The notes under the pieces are model-generated. The model saw only the letters and a program-made list of their open reading frames with translations. It made no database searches and had not been told where the DNA came from. From Nevskiaceae bacterium (lineage in GTDB: Bacteria > Pseudomonadota > Gammaproteobacteria > Nevskiales > Nevskiaceae): a DNA stretch of 64,000 bases. Of the stretch, positions 15,678 through 24,751 are shown one piece after another. Where the stretch lies: NCBI GenBank assembly GCA_008012115.1, contig SSEB01000016.1, positions 1 through 64,000 on the forward strand, written 5' to 3'. Numbering within the stretch: position 1 is the first letter of the stretch; each line of letters begins with the position of its first letter. Made by a program: the position numbers and the translations under genes.

Positions 15678-17027
15678 TCACTCGTCCAGCACTTCCGCGT
15701 TGAGGTCGTAGGCGTCGGCCTGGATCACTTCGGCCTTGACGATCTGTCCGACCTTGAGCGGGCGGTCGCAGGAGAGATACACCTTGCCGTCGATCTCCGG
15801 CGCGTCGGCCCAGGAGCGGCCGATCACCGCCTCGCCGCCGGTCTCGTCCACCAGCACGTCGATGGTCTGGCCGATCTTGGCCTTGAGCTTGGCGGTGCTG
15901 ATCTTGGCCTGCACCTGCATGAAGCGGTCGTAGCGATCCTGCTTGATCTCGTCGGGCACCGCGCCGGGCAGATCGTTGGCGGTGGCGCCTTCCACCGGCG
16001 AGTACTGGAAGCAGCCGACGCGGTCGAGTTTCGCTTCCTGCAGCCAGCCCAGCAGCTCCTCGAAGTCTGCTTCGGTCTCGCCGGGAAAGCCGACGATGAA
16101 GGTGCTGCGCACCGTGATGTCGGGGCAGATCGCGCGCCAGGCGGCGAGGCGCTTGAGCGTGTTCTCGGCCGCGGCCGGGCGCTTCATCGCCTTCAGTACC
16201 TTGGTGCTGGCGTGCTGAAACGGCACGTCGAGATACGGCAGGATCTTGCGCTCCGCCATCAGCGGGATGATCTCGTCGACGTGCGGATACGGATAGACGT
16301 AGTGCAGGCGGGACCACACACCCAGCTCGCCGAGGCCGCGGCAGAGATCGCGCATGCGGGTTTCGTAGTCGCGGTCGCGCCACTGGGCGCTGGCGTACTT
16401 GAGATCGAGACCGTAGGCGCTGGTGTCCTGCGAGATCACCAGCAGCTCCTTGACGCCGGACTTCACCAGCCGCTCGGCCTCGCGCAGCACCTCGTCCACC
16501 GGCCGGCTACGCAGCTTGCCGCGCATCGACGGGATGATGCAGAAGCTACACTTGTGATTGCAGCCTTCGGAAATCTTGACGTAGGCGTAGTGCCGCGGCG
16601 TCAGCTTGATGCCTTGCGGTGGCAACAGATCGACGAAGGGATCGTGCTGCGGCGGCACCGCCTTGTGCAGCGCTTCCATCACCGTCTGGTAATCCTGCGG
16701 GCCGCTGATCGACAGCACGTCCGGGAACTTCTCGCGGATCATCGCGCTCTTGGCGCCGAGGCAGCCGGTGACGATGACCTTGCCGTTCTCCGCCATGGCC
16801 TCGCCGATGGCGTCCAGCGACTCGGCCACGGCGGAGTCGATGAAGCCGCAGGTATTGACCACCACCACGTCGGCGGCGTCGTAGGTCGGCACGGTCTCGT
16901 AGCCCTCGGCGCGCATCTGCGTGAGGATGCGCTCGGAGTCGACCAGCGCTTTCGGGCAGCCGAGCGAGACGAAGCCGACCTTGGGTGCGGCGCTTTGACG
17001 GGAACGGCGGGAACGGGCGGCGGGCAT
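15678..17027 (-). CDS. rimO: Ribosomal protein S12 methylthiotransferase
   Basis: RimO adds a methylthio group to Asp of ribosomal protein S12 using two iron-sulfur clusters. The UPF0004 domain shows [20 protein letters not shown] and [19 protein letters not shown]. The radical-SAM cluster site is [20 protein letters not shown]. The C-terminal TRAM domain ends the protein. I chose the ATG at 17027 (449 residues); an upstream in-frame start at 17177 adds non-conserved sequence. Confidence 0.95.
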   Translation of the reverse strand: MPAARSRRSRQSAAPKVGFVSLGCPKALVDSERILTQMRAEGYETVPTYDAADVVVVNTCGFIDSAVAESLDAIGEAMAENGKVIVTGCLGAKSAMIREKFPDVLSISGPQDYQTVMEALHKAVPPQHDPFVDLLPPQGIKLTPRHYAYVKISEGCNHKCSFCIIPSMRGKLRSRPVDEVLREAERLVKSGVKELLVISQDTSAYGLDLKYASAQWRDRDYETRMRDLCRGLGELGVWSRLHYVYPYPHVDEIIPLMAERKILPYLDVPFQHASTKVLKAMKRPAAAENTLKRLAAWRAICPDITVRSTFIVGFPGETEADFEELLGWLQEAKLDRVGCFQYSPVEGATANDLPGAVPDEIKQDRYDRFMQVQAKISTAKLKAKIGQTIDVLVDETGGEAVIGRSWADAPEIDGKVYLSCDRPLKVGQIVKAEVIQADAYDLNAEVLDE

Positions 17028-17256
17028 ACGCGGTACGGCGGAAACGGTGTCATATTCTACCAGCCGGCGGGCGGGGACCCGGCGGGGAGGGCGCGACATG
17101 AACCGGATCGGGCGGGCGCTGCCGAGTCGGCAATGGCGCGCTGCAGCTTCGCCTGCGACAGCGGGCGCAACAGGCACGCGGTAGCGCCTCGCAACAGTTG
17201 CGGCGCGGCGGCTGCTTCAGGCATCTTGCGCGCGGTTTATCGCCTGCCGAGGTCTC

Positions 17257-17658
17257 ATGCGCCACGCCCGTTCCGCCGCGATTGTTTCCGCGCTGCTGCT
17301 GTCGATCCCGTTGTCCGTCATGGCGCGCAGCCATGCCAAGGCCGCAGAGCCGGTGGCCGTGGCCGGCGTGGTGGCGGTGCCGGATCACTATGCCGGCGAC
17401 TGCCCGGCGGCGCTGGAGTTCACCGCCACCGTCCGCATCGCCAAGCCGCCGGTGACGCTGGAATACGTCTGGGAGCGCAGCAACGGCAGCCGCACGCAGG
17501 TGCGTCGCATCCAGGCGCGCAGTGGCACGCAGAAGATCACCGACGAGTGGGCCATCGGCGGCGCGCCGGGCACGCTCAAGGTCTGGGAGAAACTCACTCT
17601 TCTTTCGCCGCTCAATCTCAGTTCGGGCGTCGCCAAGGCGACGGTCGAATGCCGTTGA
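17257..17658 (+). CDS. Secreted protein of unknown function
   Basis: The 133-residue protein begins MRHARSAAIVSALLLSIPLSVMARSHAKAA.., a clear signal peptide. The mature part is predicted to be mostly beta-strand (ALEFTATVRIAKPPVTLEYVWER) and carries two Cys, in DCPAAL and at the end in VECR, that could form one disulfide. I do not recognise a family. It precedes the DUF1993 gene by 37 bases and may be co-transcribed. Confidence 0.6.
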   Translation: MRHARSAAIVSALLLSIPLSVMARSHAKAAEPVAVAGVVAVPDHYAGDCPAALEFTATVRIAKPPVTLEYVWERSNGSRTQVRRIQARSGTQKITDEWAIGGAPGTLKVWEKLTLLSPLNLSSGVAKATVECR

Positions 17659-17695
17659 GCGTTTTCGTCTACGCATCGTCATCAGGAGAAGCAGC

Positions 17696-18202
17696 ATGAG
17701 CATCAGCATGTATCAGGCGTCGGTCCCGGTGCTGACCCGCGCCCTCGGCAATCTCATCACCATCCTCGAAAAGGGCGTGGCCCACGTCGAGGCCAGGAAG
17801 CTGGAGCCGGCAGCGCTGGTCGCCTTCCGCCTGTATCCCGACATGTTCCCGCTGTCGCGCCAGGTGCAGATCGCCACCGACATGAGCAAGGGCTGCGTCG
17901 CGCGCCTCGCCGGCATCGAGCCGCCGAAGTACGACGACAACGAGACCACGCTCGAGCAGCTGATCGCGCGCGTGCGCAAGACGCGCGACTATGTCGCCGG
18001 CTTCAAGCCGGAACAGATCGACGGTTCCGAAGGCCGCGACATCGTGCTCAAGAGCCCGCGTGGCGAGATGAACTTCAAGGGCCTGCCGTACCTGCAGGGT
18101 TTCGTGCTGCCGAATGTGTATTTCCACATCACCACCGCCTACAACATCCTGCGTCACAACGGCGTGGAGTTGGGCAAGATGGACTACATCGGCCAGCCGT
18201 AA
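17696..18202 (+). CDS. DUF1993 family protein
   Basis: This 168-residue helical protein starts at ATG 17696 after CAGGAGAAGCAGC. The pattern MYQASVPVLTRALGNLITILEKG at the N-terminus, RLYPDMFPLSRQVQIATDM in the middle and LPNVYFHITTAYNILRHNGVELGK at the end is characteristic of DUF1993, a DinB-like four-helix family with unknown activity. It ends three bases before rluF. Confidence 0.85.
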   Translation: MSISMYQASVPVLTRALGNLITILEKGVAHVEARKLEPAALVAFRLYPDMFPLSRQVQIATDMSKGCVARLAGIEPPKYDDNETTLEQLIARVRKTRDYVAGFKPEQIDGSEGRDIVLKSPRGEMNFKGLPYLQGFVLPNVYFHITTAYNILRHNGVELGKMDYIGQP

Positions 18203-18205
18203 GGC

Positions 18206-18913
18206 ATGCGCCTCAACAAGTTCATCAGCGAAACCGGCATCTGCTCGCGGCGCGAGGCGGATGCCTTCATCGAGCAGGGCCGCGTCACGGTCAACGGGAC
18301 GCGCGCCCAGCTCGGTACGCAGGTGAACGACGGCGACGAGGTGCGCCTCAACGGGCGCCTCGTCTCTGCCGCGCAGAAGAAGGCGCGGGTTTACATCGCG
18401 CTCAACAAGCCGCGTGGCATCACCTGCACCACCGAACGCCACATCGAGGGCAACATTGTCGATTTCGTCGGGCACCGCGAACGCATCTTCCCCATCGGCC
18501 GGCTCGACAAGGATTCCGACGGCCTGATCCTGCTGACCAGCAACGGCGACATCGTCAACGAAATCCTGCGCGCCGAGAACAATCACGAGAAGGAATATGT
18601 GGTGACGGTGGACCGGCCGGTGACCGACGAATTCGTCGCCGCCATGTCGCGCGGCGTGATGCTGCCGGAGCTGAACATGAAGACCAAGCCCTGCCGCGTG
18701 ACGCGCAGTGGCACCAATGTCTTCCGCATCATCCTCACGCAGGGACTCAACCGCCAGATCCGTCGCATGTGCGAGGTGTTCGGCTACAACGTGCGCAGCC
18801 TGCGACGCGTGCGCATCATCAACGTCAAGCTCGGCGATCTGCCGGTGGGTCAGTGGCGCGACCTCACGCCGGAGGAACTGCGCGGCCTGCTGCCGCAGCG
18901 CACGCAGTGGTGA
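18206..18913 (+). CDS. rluF: 23S rRNA pseudouridine synthase RluF-type
   Basis: An S4 RNA-binding domain ([21 protein letters not shown]) is followed by a RsuA/RluB/E/F catalytic domain with the catalytic Asp in [12 protein letters not shown]. The segments [18 protein letters not shown] and [17 protein letters not shown] match RluF, which modifies U2604 of 23S rRNA in E. coli. It has 235 residues and lacks the long basic tail of the E. coli protein. Confidence 0.9.
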   Translation: MRLNKFISETGICSRREADAFIEQGRVTVNGTRAQLGTQVNDGDEVRLNGRLVSAAQKKARVYIALNKPRGITCTTERHIEGNIVDFVGHRERIFPIGRLDKDSDGLILLTSNGDIVNEILRAENNHEKEYVVTVDRPVTDEFVAAMSRGVMLPELNMKTKPCRVTRSGTNVFRIILTQGLNRQIRRMCEVFGYNVRSLRRVRIINVKLGDLPVGQWRDLTPEELRGLLPQRTQW

Positions 18914-18937
18914 GGCCGCTGTGCGGGGCGGGAGCCT

Positions 18938-19052
18938 GCCACCCGCTGTCTGCGCCGGACGCTTTCAGACTGTTATTAATTATCAATTAAATATAAAAAT
19001 AATAAATAATATATAACTATTTCCCCAGGAAAAACCGGGAGAGCGGGTGGCG
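18938..19052. repeat. Interspersed A+T-core palindromic element, copy 3
   Basis: The ends are GCCACCCGCTG and GAGCGGGTGGC. The core around 18970-19015 contains TTATTAATTATCAATTAAAT and ends AATAATATATAA. It lies immediately after rluF. Confidence 0.8.
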
Positions 19053-19194
19053 CCGGTCCGGGTCCCGACGCAGCGCCAGCCGGCTCGTCCGCCCGGATTA
19101 GAGCGAACCGGGCACGCGCGCCGCGTCGATGACGCGCAGATTGCGCGTCGGAGCTGCGCGTAGAATTTGCGGCCCCCACTCCGGACTTCCGACC

Positions 19195-19884
19195 ATGCGC
19201 CTCGATCACAAAGTCATCGCCGTCACCGGCGGTTTCGGCAACCTCGGTCTCGCCGTCGGCCGCGGCCTCGCCGCACAGGGCGCGCAACTGGCGCTGATCG
19301 ACCGCGCGCCAGCGCCGGCCACGGGCGCGCCCGAGGGCGCGCTGCTGCTGGGCGGCGTCAATCTCTCGTCGCTGGACGAGGCGCAGAAGGCGGTGACCGC
19401 CATCGTCGAGCGCTTTGGCCGGCTCGATGGCCTGGTCAACATCGCCGGCACCTTCCGCTGGGAGCCGCTGGAGCAGGGCGGGTTGGAGACCTGGGATTTC
19501 CTGCACGCGGTCAATCTCAAGACCGCGGTGGCCGCGAGCAAGGCGGCGCTGCCGGCGCTGCTCCGGCAAGGCGGCCGCATCGTCAACATCGGCGCTGCCG
19601 CCGCCGCCAAGGCCGGCGCCGGCCTGGGGCCTTACGCGGCCTCCAAGGCGGGCGTGGCGCGTCTGACCGAGGCGCTGGCCGAGGAGGTGAAAGATCGCGG
19701 CGTCACCGTCAACGCGGTGCTGCCCAGCGTCATCGATACGCCGCAGAACCGTGCGGAGATGCCCGGCGCGGATTTCAGCCGCTGGGTCGCGCCGGAGGCC
19801 ATCGCCGATGTGATCGCCTTCCTGCTGTCCGACGGCGCGCGCGCCATCACCGGCGCCGCCATCCCCGTGAACGGTCGCGTCTGA
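19195..19884 (+). CDS. Short-chain dehydrogenase/reductase
   Basis: Classical SDR of 229 residues from the ATG at 19195. The cofactor motif is VTGGFGNLGLAVG, followed by NIAGTF (the NNAG position) and the catalytic YAASKAG. The substrate cannot be told. It ends 20 bases before cysQ and is probably co-transcribed with it. Confidence 0.87.
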   Translation: MRLDHKVIAVTGGFGNLGLAVGRGLAAQGAQLALIDRAPAPATGAPEGALLLGGVNLSSLDEAQKAVTAIVERFGRLDGLVNIAGTFRWEPLEQGGLETWDFLHAVNLKTAVAASKAALPALLRQGGRIVNIGAAAAAKAGAGLGPYAASKAGVARLTEALAEEVKDRGVTVNAVLPSVIDTPQNRAEMPGADFSRWVAPEAIADVIAFLLSDGARAITGAAIPVNGRV

Positions 19885-19904
19885 GAAATTCCAAGGAAAC
19901 CGTT

Positions 19905-20699
19905 ATGAGCTTCGAGCTGGCCCGACACGTGCTGACCATCGCCTGCGAAGCGGGCGAGCGCATCATGACCTTCTACCGCGGCGAGTTCACGGTGACGCAG
20001 AAAGAGGACGACTCGCCGCTGACACAGGCCGATCTCGCCGCGCATCGTCACATCACCGCCGCGCTGCAGGCGCTGACGCCGGACATCCCGGTGCTCTCCG
20101 AAGAGGCGGCGGACATTCCCTACGCCACGCGCCGCACCTGGCCGCGCCACTGGCTGGTGGACCCGCTCGACGGCACGCGCGAGTTCGTCAAGCGCAATGA
20201 CGATTTCACCGTCAACATCGCGCTGGTGGAAAACGGCGAACCGGTGATCGGCGTGGTGCATGTGCCGGCGCTGGACGTCAGCTACTACGCCGCCCGCGGT
20301 GCCGGCGCCTACGAGCGGCGCGGCGATGCCGAGCGGCGCCTGCGCGTGCGCAGGCCGGTGCCGGCGACGCCGACCTTCGTGGTCACGCGCTCGCACCGCG
20401 ACGCCACGCTGGATGCGCTGCTGGCGCGCCTGCCCGCGCACGAGGCCAAAAGCCGTGGCAGCGCGCTGAAGATCTGCCTGGTGGCGGCCGGCGAGGCGGA
20501 CCTCTATCCGCGCACCGGCCCCACCTCCGAGTGGGATACCGCCGCCGGCCACTGCGTGGTGGACGAGGCGGGCGGCAAGATCCTGCGGCTGCCGGAACTG
20601 ACGCCGCTGCGTTACAACCAGAAGGACAGCCTGCTCAATCCCGGCTTCGTCGTGATCGGCGACACCGACTACGGCTGGGAGCGTTATCTCGCGGCCTGA
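19905..20699 (+). CDS. cysQ: 3'(2'),5'-bisphosphate nucleotidase
   Basis: CysQ removes the 3'-phosphate of PAP, the by-product of PAPS use in sulfate assimilation. It is an inositol monophosphatase fold of 264 residues. Metal ligands lie in VLSEEAADIPY and in the signature WLVDPLDGTREFVKRNDDFTVNIAL. The C-terminal GPTSEWDTAAGHCVVDEAGGK is also conserved. It is convergent with cysC, the PAPS-forming kinase, a functionally matched pair. Confidence 0.93.
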   Translation: MSFELARHVLTIACEAGERIMTFYRGEFTVTQKEDDSPLTQADLAAHRHITAALQALTPDIPVLSEEAADIPYATRRTWPRHWLVDPLDGTREFVKRNDDFTVNIALVENGEPVIGVVHVPALDVSYYAARGAGAYERRGDAERRLRVRRPVPATPTFVVTRSHRDATLDALLARLPAHEAKSRGSALKICLVAAGEADLYPRTGPTSEWDTAAGHCVVDEAGGKILRLPELTPLRYNQKDSLLNPGFVVIGDTDYGWERYLAA

Positions 20700-20723
20700 G
20701 CGCCTGCGCGGGCGCCGCGCGGC

Positions 20724-21347
20724 TCAGGTCGCGGGCTTGAGGATGCCGCGCGTTTCCAGCAGGTCGAGCAGGGCGGCGACTTCCGCCTCCAGCGTCATGC
20801 GGTCGCTCTTGAGCACCAGCTCGGCGGCAAGAGGCGCCTCGTAGGGATCGTCGATGCCGGTGAAATTCTTGATCTGGCCGGCGCGGGCCTTCTTGTACAG
20901 GCCCTTGGGATCGCGGCGTTCGGCCTCCGACAGATCGCAGTCGACGTAGACCTCGATGAAATCGAAGCCGCCGGCGGCGTGCAGCTGGCGCACCGTGTCG
21001 CGGTCCTCGCGGTAGGGGCTGATGAAGCTCGACAGCACGATCAGCCCGGCGTCGACGAAGAGCTTGGCGACCTCGCCGATGCGGCGGATGTTTTCCTTGC
21101 GGTCCTCGGCCGAGAAGCCGAGGTTCTTGTTGATGCCCAAGCGCACGTTGTCGCCGTCGAGCCGGTAGGCGAGATGGCCGCGCTGCAGCAGCGCCTTCTC
21201 CAGCGCCACCGCCACCGTGCTCTTGCCGCTGCCGGAGAGGCCGGTGAACCAGACCGTCGCGCCTTTCTGGCCGAGCAGGCGGCTGCGGTCCTGGCGGCTG
21301 ACTTCGCCTTCGTGCCATACGACGTTGGTTGCGATCTGTTGGGTCAT
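20724..21347 (-). CDS. cysC: Adenylylsulfate (APS) kinase
   Basis: CysC phosphorylates APS to PAPS. It has 207 residues from the ATG at 21347, which follows AGAAGGA by nine bases; a TTG at 21356 is a less likely start. The P-loop is WFTGLSGSGKSTVA. YRLDGDNVRLGINKNLGFS, ISPYREDRD and the PKGLYKKARAG loop are typical. It stands alone rather than fused to cysN. Confidence 0.93.
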   Translation of the reverse strand: MTQQIATNVVWHEGEVSRQDRSRLLGQKGATVWFTGLSGSGKSTVAVALEKALLQRGHLAYRLDGDNVRLGINKNLGFSAEDRKENIRRIGEVAKLFVDAGLIVLSSFISPYREDRDTVRQLHAAGGFDFIEVYVDCDLSEAERRDPKGLYKKARAGQIKNFTGIDDPYEAPLAAELVLKSDRMTLEAEVAALLDLLETRGILKPAT

Positions 21348-21567
21348 GGCCGGCAATCCTTCTGTAACGGTGGTTCGGCAGATTGTTTGGGGGCGCCACT
21401 TTACCCGCTGCGCCCTGTTTCGGCATGCATTTTCCCCATCCGGCGCTGGCCGGCTTCGTCCGGACTGGGGAGCAGGAGGTGCGTGGCGATCCTGCCGATG
21501 GCGCTTGCGGCGGCAAAAGATAATTGCTAGCTTAATAATTCATTACTGAACTATTTACCGTTCAACC

Positions 21568-22110
21568 ATGGCCGTTACCTCTGCCTCGCGGACGAGCTGT
21601 CCGCTGGTGACCCGGGTCGATTCCGCCGTCACGCGTGTCGCCACGATCTTCCCGAACGCGCCCGGCGACGATATTCGCCTGGTGCGCCTGATCAGCTGCA
21701 TCGCCGACGAGATGTCGTCGCGCTTCGACGGCATGCTGCGGCCGCATGGCCTCAACGAAACCGATTTCCGCACGCTGATGCAGCTGTTCTGCAACCCGGA
21801 GCGGCAGGCGTACCCCAGCGACCTGAGCGAGCTGGCCACGCAGAGCCGCACCAACATGACCCGCATCGTCGACTCCCTGGTCGCCCGCGGCTGGGTCAGC
21901 CGCACCGCCAGCGACGTCGACCGTCGCCGCGTGTTGCTGGAAATCACCGACGAGGGCGTGGCCCTGGTCAAGCGGCTATTGCCGCAGTTTCATCCCAAGC
22001 TGTCCGCCTTCCTTTCGGTGCTCACTGAGCGCGAGAAGCAGGTCATGACGCAGGGCCTGCAGAAGATCGCGGCCGTGCTGCACGCGCAGCACGCCGGGGA
22101 GCAGCCATGA
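21568..22110 (+). CDS. MarR family transcriptional regulator
   Basis: This 180-residue winged-helix protein has its DNA-binding core around LNETDFRTLMQLFCNPERQ..SDLSELATQSRTNMTRIVDSL and the wing SRTASDVDRRRVLLEIT, the MarR hallmark. It is the first gene of a drug-efflux operon and overlaps the next gene by four bases (ATGA), so it most likely represses its own operon, as EmrR does for emrAB. Confidence 0.9.
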   Translation: MAVTSASRTSCPLVTRVDSAVTRVATIFPNAPGDDIRLVRLISCIADEMSSRFDGMLRPHGLNETDFRTLMQLFCNPERQAYPSDLSELATQSRTNMTRIVDSLVARGWVSRTASDVDRRRVLLEITDEGVALVKRLLPQFHPKLSAFLSVLTEREKQVMTQGLQKIAAVLHAQHAGEQP

Positions 22111-23540
22111 TCAGGTTCTTGTCCCGCTTCGCCGCGCCGCTGTGCGTCGCCCTGCTCGCCGGCTGCGCGGGCTGGCCTTCGCCACCGCCTGCGCCGGCCC
22201 TGCGCGAAGACGTGCCGCTCGCCGGCGTCGAGCGGCCTGGCCCCGGCGCGGGCAACTGGCCGGACGCCCAGTGGTGGAAGCAGTACCGCGACCCGCAGCT
22301 CGATGCCCTGATCGCGCTGTCGCTGCGCGGTGCGCCGACGCTGGTGACGGCGCAGACGCGGTTCAACAGCGCGCTGCAGAACGTGCGTGCGGCGAGTGCC
22401 GCCAGTGGTGCCCGCGTCGATGCCAGCGGTACCTGGACACGCCAGCGCATGAGCGACAGCGGCCTGATCCCGCCCAAGTTCCTGGGCTTCCACTGGTACT
22501 CGCAGGCCGACCTGGGCTTGCAGTTCAGCTACGACTTCGACTGGTGGGGCAAGCAGCGCGCCGTCGTCGAGTCGGTGGTGGACCAGGTGCACGCCGCGGA
22601 GGCCGAGAACGCCACCGCCCTGCTGACGCTCACCAGCGCCGTGGCGGATACGTACTTCGGCTGGCAGGCCGACCAGGCGCGGCTGGCGCTGGCGCGCGAG
22701 GTGGTGGATCGTCAGCTGCGCGTGCGCGACATCGACGCTCTGCGCGTGAGCAGCGGTATCGATGTACCGGACGTGCTGCAGCAGGCCGAGGGCAATCTCG
22801 CCTCGTCGCGCGAGGTGGTGGCGGCACTGGAAGGTTCCGCGCAGCTCCGGCGGGTGGTGCTGGCGGCGCTGGCAGGCGTTTCACCGCAAGCCTTGCCTGA
22901 TCTCAAGCCCGCGCCGCTGCCACGCGTGGACAGCCGCCTGCCGGCCAACGCCAGCATCGACCTGATCGCGCGGCGACCCGATATCGCGGCCAGCCGCTGG
23001 CGCGTGGAGTCGGCGGCGCGCAACGTCGATGCGGCGCGCGCGGACTTTTTCCCCGATATCAGCATCAAGGCGCTGGCCGGTCTTTCGGCCATCGACATGG
23101 ACAAGCTGTTCCGCGCGGGCAGCCGCGTATTCAATTTCGGGCCCGCGCTGCACCTGCCGATTTTCGACGGCGGCCTGATCCGCGCCCGTTACGGCATCAG
23201 CCAGGCCGACCTCGATGCGGCGGTGTCGGCGTACAACAGTGCCCTGGTCGATGCCGCGCGCGAGGTGGCGACGCAGGCCCTGACCGCGCAGCAGATCGAC
23301 GCGCGTCGCAAGGAGCGCCGTGCGGAGGTGGATGCCGCCACGGCCTTGCGCGACAGCGCCGGCGCCCGCGAGCGTCAGGGACTCACCGATGCCCGCCCGA
23401 CGCTGCTCGCCGACGCGATGCTGCTGCAGCAGCGCGATGGCGTCATCGCGCTCGACGCGCAGGCGGTCGCGACCGACATCGCCCTGAAGAAATCGCTGGG
23501 CGGCGGCTATCTCGCCGCCAAGCCAGTCAACAAGCATTGA
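22107..23540 (+). CDS. Outer membrane efflux factor (NodT/OprM-like lipoprotein)
   Basis: The 477-residue TolC-family channel begins MIRFLSRFAAPLCVALLAGC, a lipobox with Cys in LAGC. Two OEP repeats follow, and ARRPDIAASRWRVESAARNVDAARADFFPD is the family signature region. With the HlyD and DHA2 partners it would complete a tripartite pump across both membranes. Confidence 0.92.
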   Translation: MIRFLSRFAAPLCVALLAGCAGWPSPPPAPALREDVPLAGVERPGPGAGNWPDAQWWKQYRDPQLDALIALSLRGAPTLVTAQTRFNSALQNVRAASAASGARVDASGTWTRQRMSDSGLIPPKFLGFHWYSQADLGLQFSYDFDWWGKQRAVVESVVDQVHAAEAENATALLTLTSAVADTYFGWQADQARLALAREVVDRQLRVRDIDALRVSSGIDVPDVLQQAEGNLASSREVVAALEGSAQLRRVVLAALAGVSPQALPDLKPAPLPRVDSRLPANASIDLIARRPDIAASRWRVESAARNVDAARADFFPDISIKALAGLSAIDMDKLFRAGSRVFNFGPALHLPIFDGGLIRARYGISQADLDAAVSAYNSALVDAAREVATQALTAQQIDARRKERRAEVDAATALRDSAGARERQGLTDARPTLLADAMLLQQRDGVIALDAQAVATDIALKKSLGGGYLAAKPVNKH

Positions 23541-23556
23541 TCTCCCGGACTCCCAC

Positions 23557-24744
23557 ATGAGCGACAACGTCAATTCCCAGAACGGCGCGCCCCAGGCGGC
23601 CAACGGCAACGGTAAACGCCAGCAACTGCTGCTGATCATCGGCGGCGTGTTCCTGCTTGCGGGCCTGGTCTGGCTGCTGCTGTGGCTGTTCGTGTTCTCG
23701 CAGCGCGAGACCACGGACGACGCCTACGTCGGCGGCAATCTGGTCGCGATCTCGGCGCAGATGCCGGGCACGGTCATCGCGGTGCTGGCCGATGACACGC
23801 AACTGGTGAAGGCAGGCCAGGTGCTGGTGAAGCTGGATCCGACCGACGCCGCAGTGAATCTTGCAAAGGCCAGGAGCGCGCTGGCGCAGACCGTGCGGCA
23901 GGCACGGCAACTGGTCGAGATCGCTGCGCAGAACGACGCCGCTGTCACCAGCCGCAAGCTGGAGCTGGATCGCGCGCAGGCCGATCTTGCGCGCCGCGAG
24001 CCTTTGCTTTCAGCGCATGCCATCGCGCCGGAAGAGGTCAACCATGCGCGCGAGGCCGTCGCCACCGCGCGCGCCGCCTATGAACTGGCACAGCGCCAGG
24101 CCGCCGCGGCGCACGCCTTGGTCGATGGCGCGCCGCTCGAGGAGAATCCCGCCGTGCTGCAGGCCAAGGCGGCCTACCGCGATGCCTGGATCGGCGTGCA
24201 TCGCGGCGCGATCCTGTCGCCCGTCACCGGCTATGTCGCCCAGCGCGGCGTGCAGGTCGGCCAGCATGTGCAGCCGGGCCAGGCGCTGATGAGCGTGATC
24301 CCGCTGCACGAAGTCTGGATCGACGCTAACTTCAAGGAAGTGCAACTTGCGCACATCCGCATCGGCCAGCCGGCGGAAATCGATACCGATGCTTACGGCA
24401 GCAGCGTGGTGTTTCACGGCAAGGTCGCCGGTCTCGGCGCCGGCACTGGCAGTGCGTTCGCGCTGCTGCCGCCGCAGAACGCATCCGGCAACTGGATCAA
24501 GGTGGTGCAGCGCGTGCCGGTGCGCATCGCGCTTGATGCCAAGGAACTGGACGAGCATCCGCTGCGCATTGGCCTGTCGTCCAATGTGAAAGTGGATACC
24601 ACGGATCGTACCGGCGCGGTGCTGGCGACGGCGCCCAGCGAGCAGCCGGTGGCCAGCACCACGGTTTACGACCAGGACTTCGCCACGGCGGAGACCGAGG
24701 CCGATGCGGTGATCCGCGCCAACCTGCCGGCCGCGAAGCGCTGA
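23557..24744 (+). CDS. HlyD/EmrA-like membrane fusion protein
   Basis: The 395-residue periplasmic adaptor has one N-terminal membrane helix (LLLIIGGVFLLAGLVWLLLW), then TTDDAYVGGNLVAISAQMPG, a typical EmrA start. A lipoyl-like half motif, a long helical hairpin and the second half GAILSPVTGYVAQRGVQVGQ follow. It links the DHA2 permease to the outer membrane channel encoded just upstream. Confidence 0.93.
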   Translation: MSDNVNSQNGAPQAANGNGKRQQLLLIIGGVFLLAGLVWLLLWLFVFSQRETTDDAYVGGNLVAISAQMPGTVIAVLADDTQLVKAGQVLVKLDPTDAAVNLAKARSALAQTVRQARQLVEIAAQNDAAVTSRKLELDRAQADLARREPLLSAHAIAPEEVNHAREAVATARAAYELAQRQAAAAHALVDGAPLEENPAVLQAKAAYRDAWIGVHRGAILSPVTGYVAQRGVQVGQHVQPGQALMSVIPLHEVWIDANFKEVQLAHIRIGQPAEIDTDAYGSSVVFHGKVAGLGAGTGSAFALLPPQNASGNWIKVVQRVPVRIALDAKELDEHPLRIGLSSNVKVDTTDRTGAVLATAPSEQPVASTTVYDQDFATAETEADAVIRANLPAAKR

Positions 24745-24751
24745 GCCGAGC

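Noticed and set aside
21395-21530. Possible sixth copy of the A+T-core palindrome
   Set aside because: An ACCCGCTG string is present, but there is no matching AGCGGGTG partner at the right distance and no A+T palindromic core.
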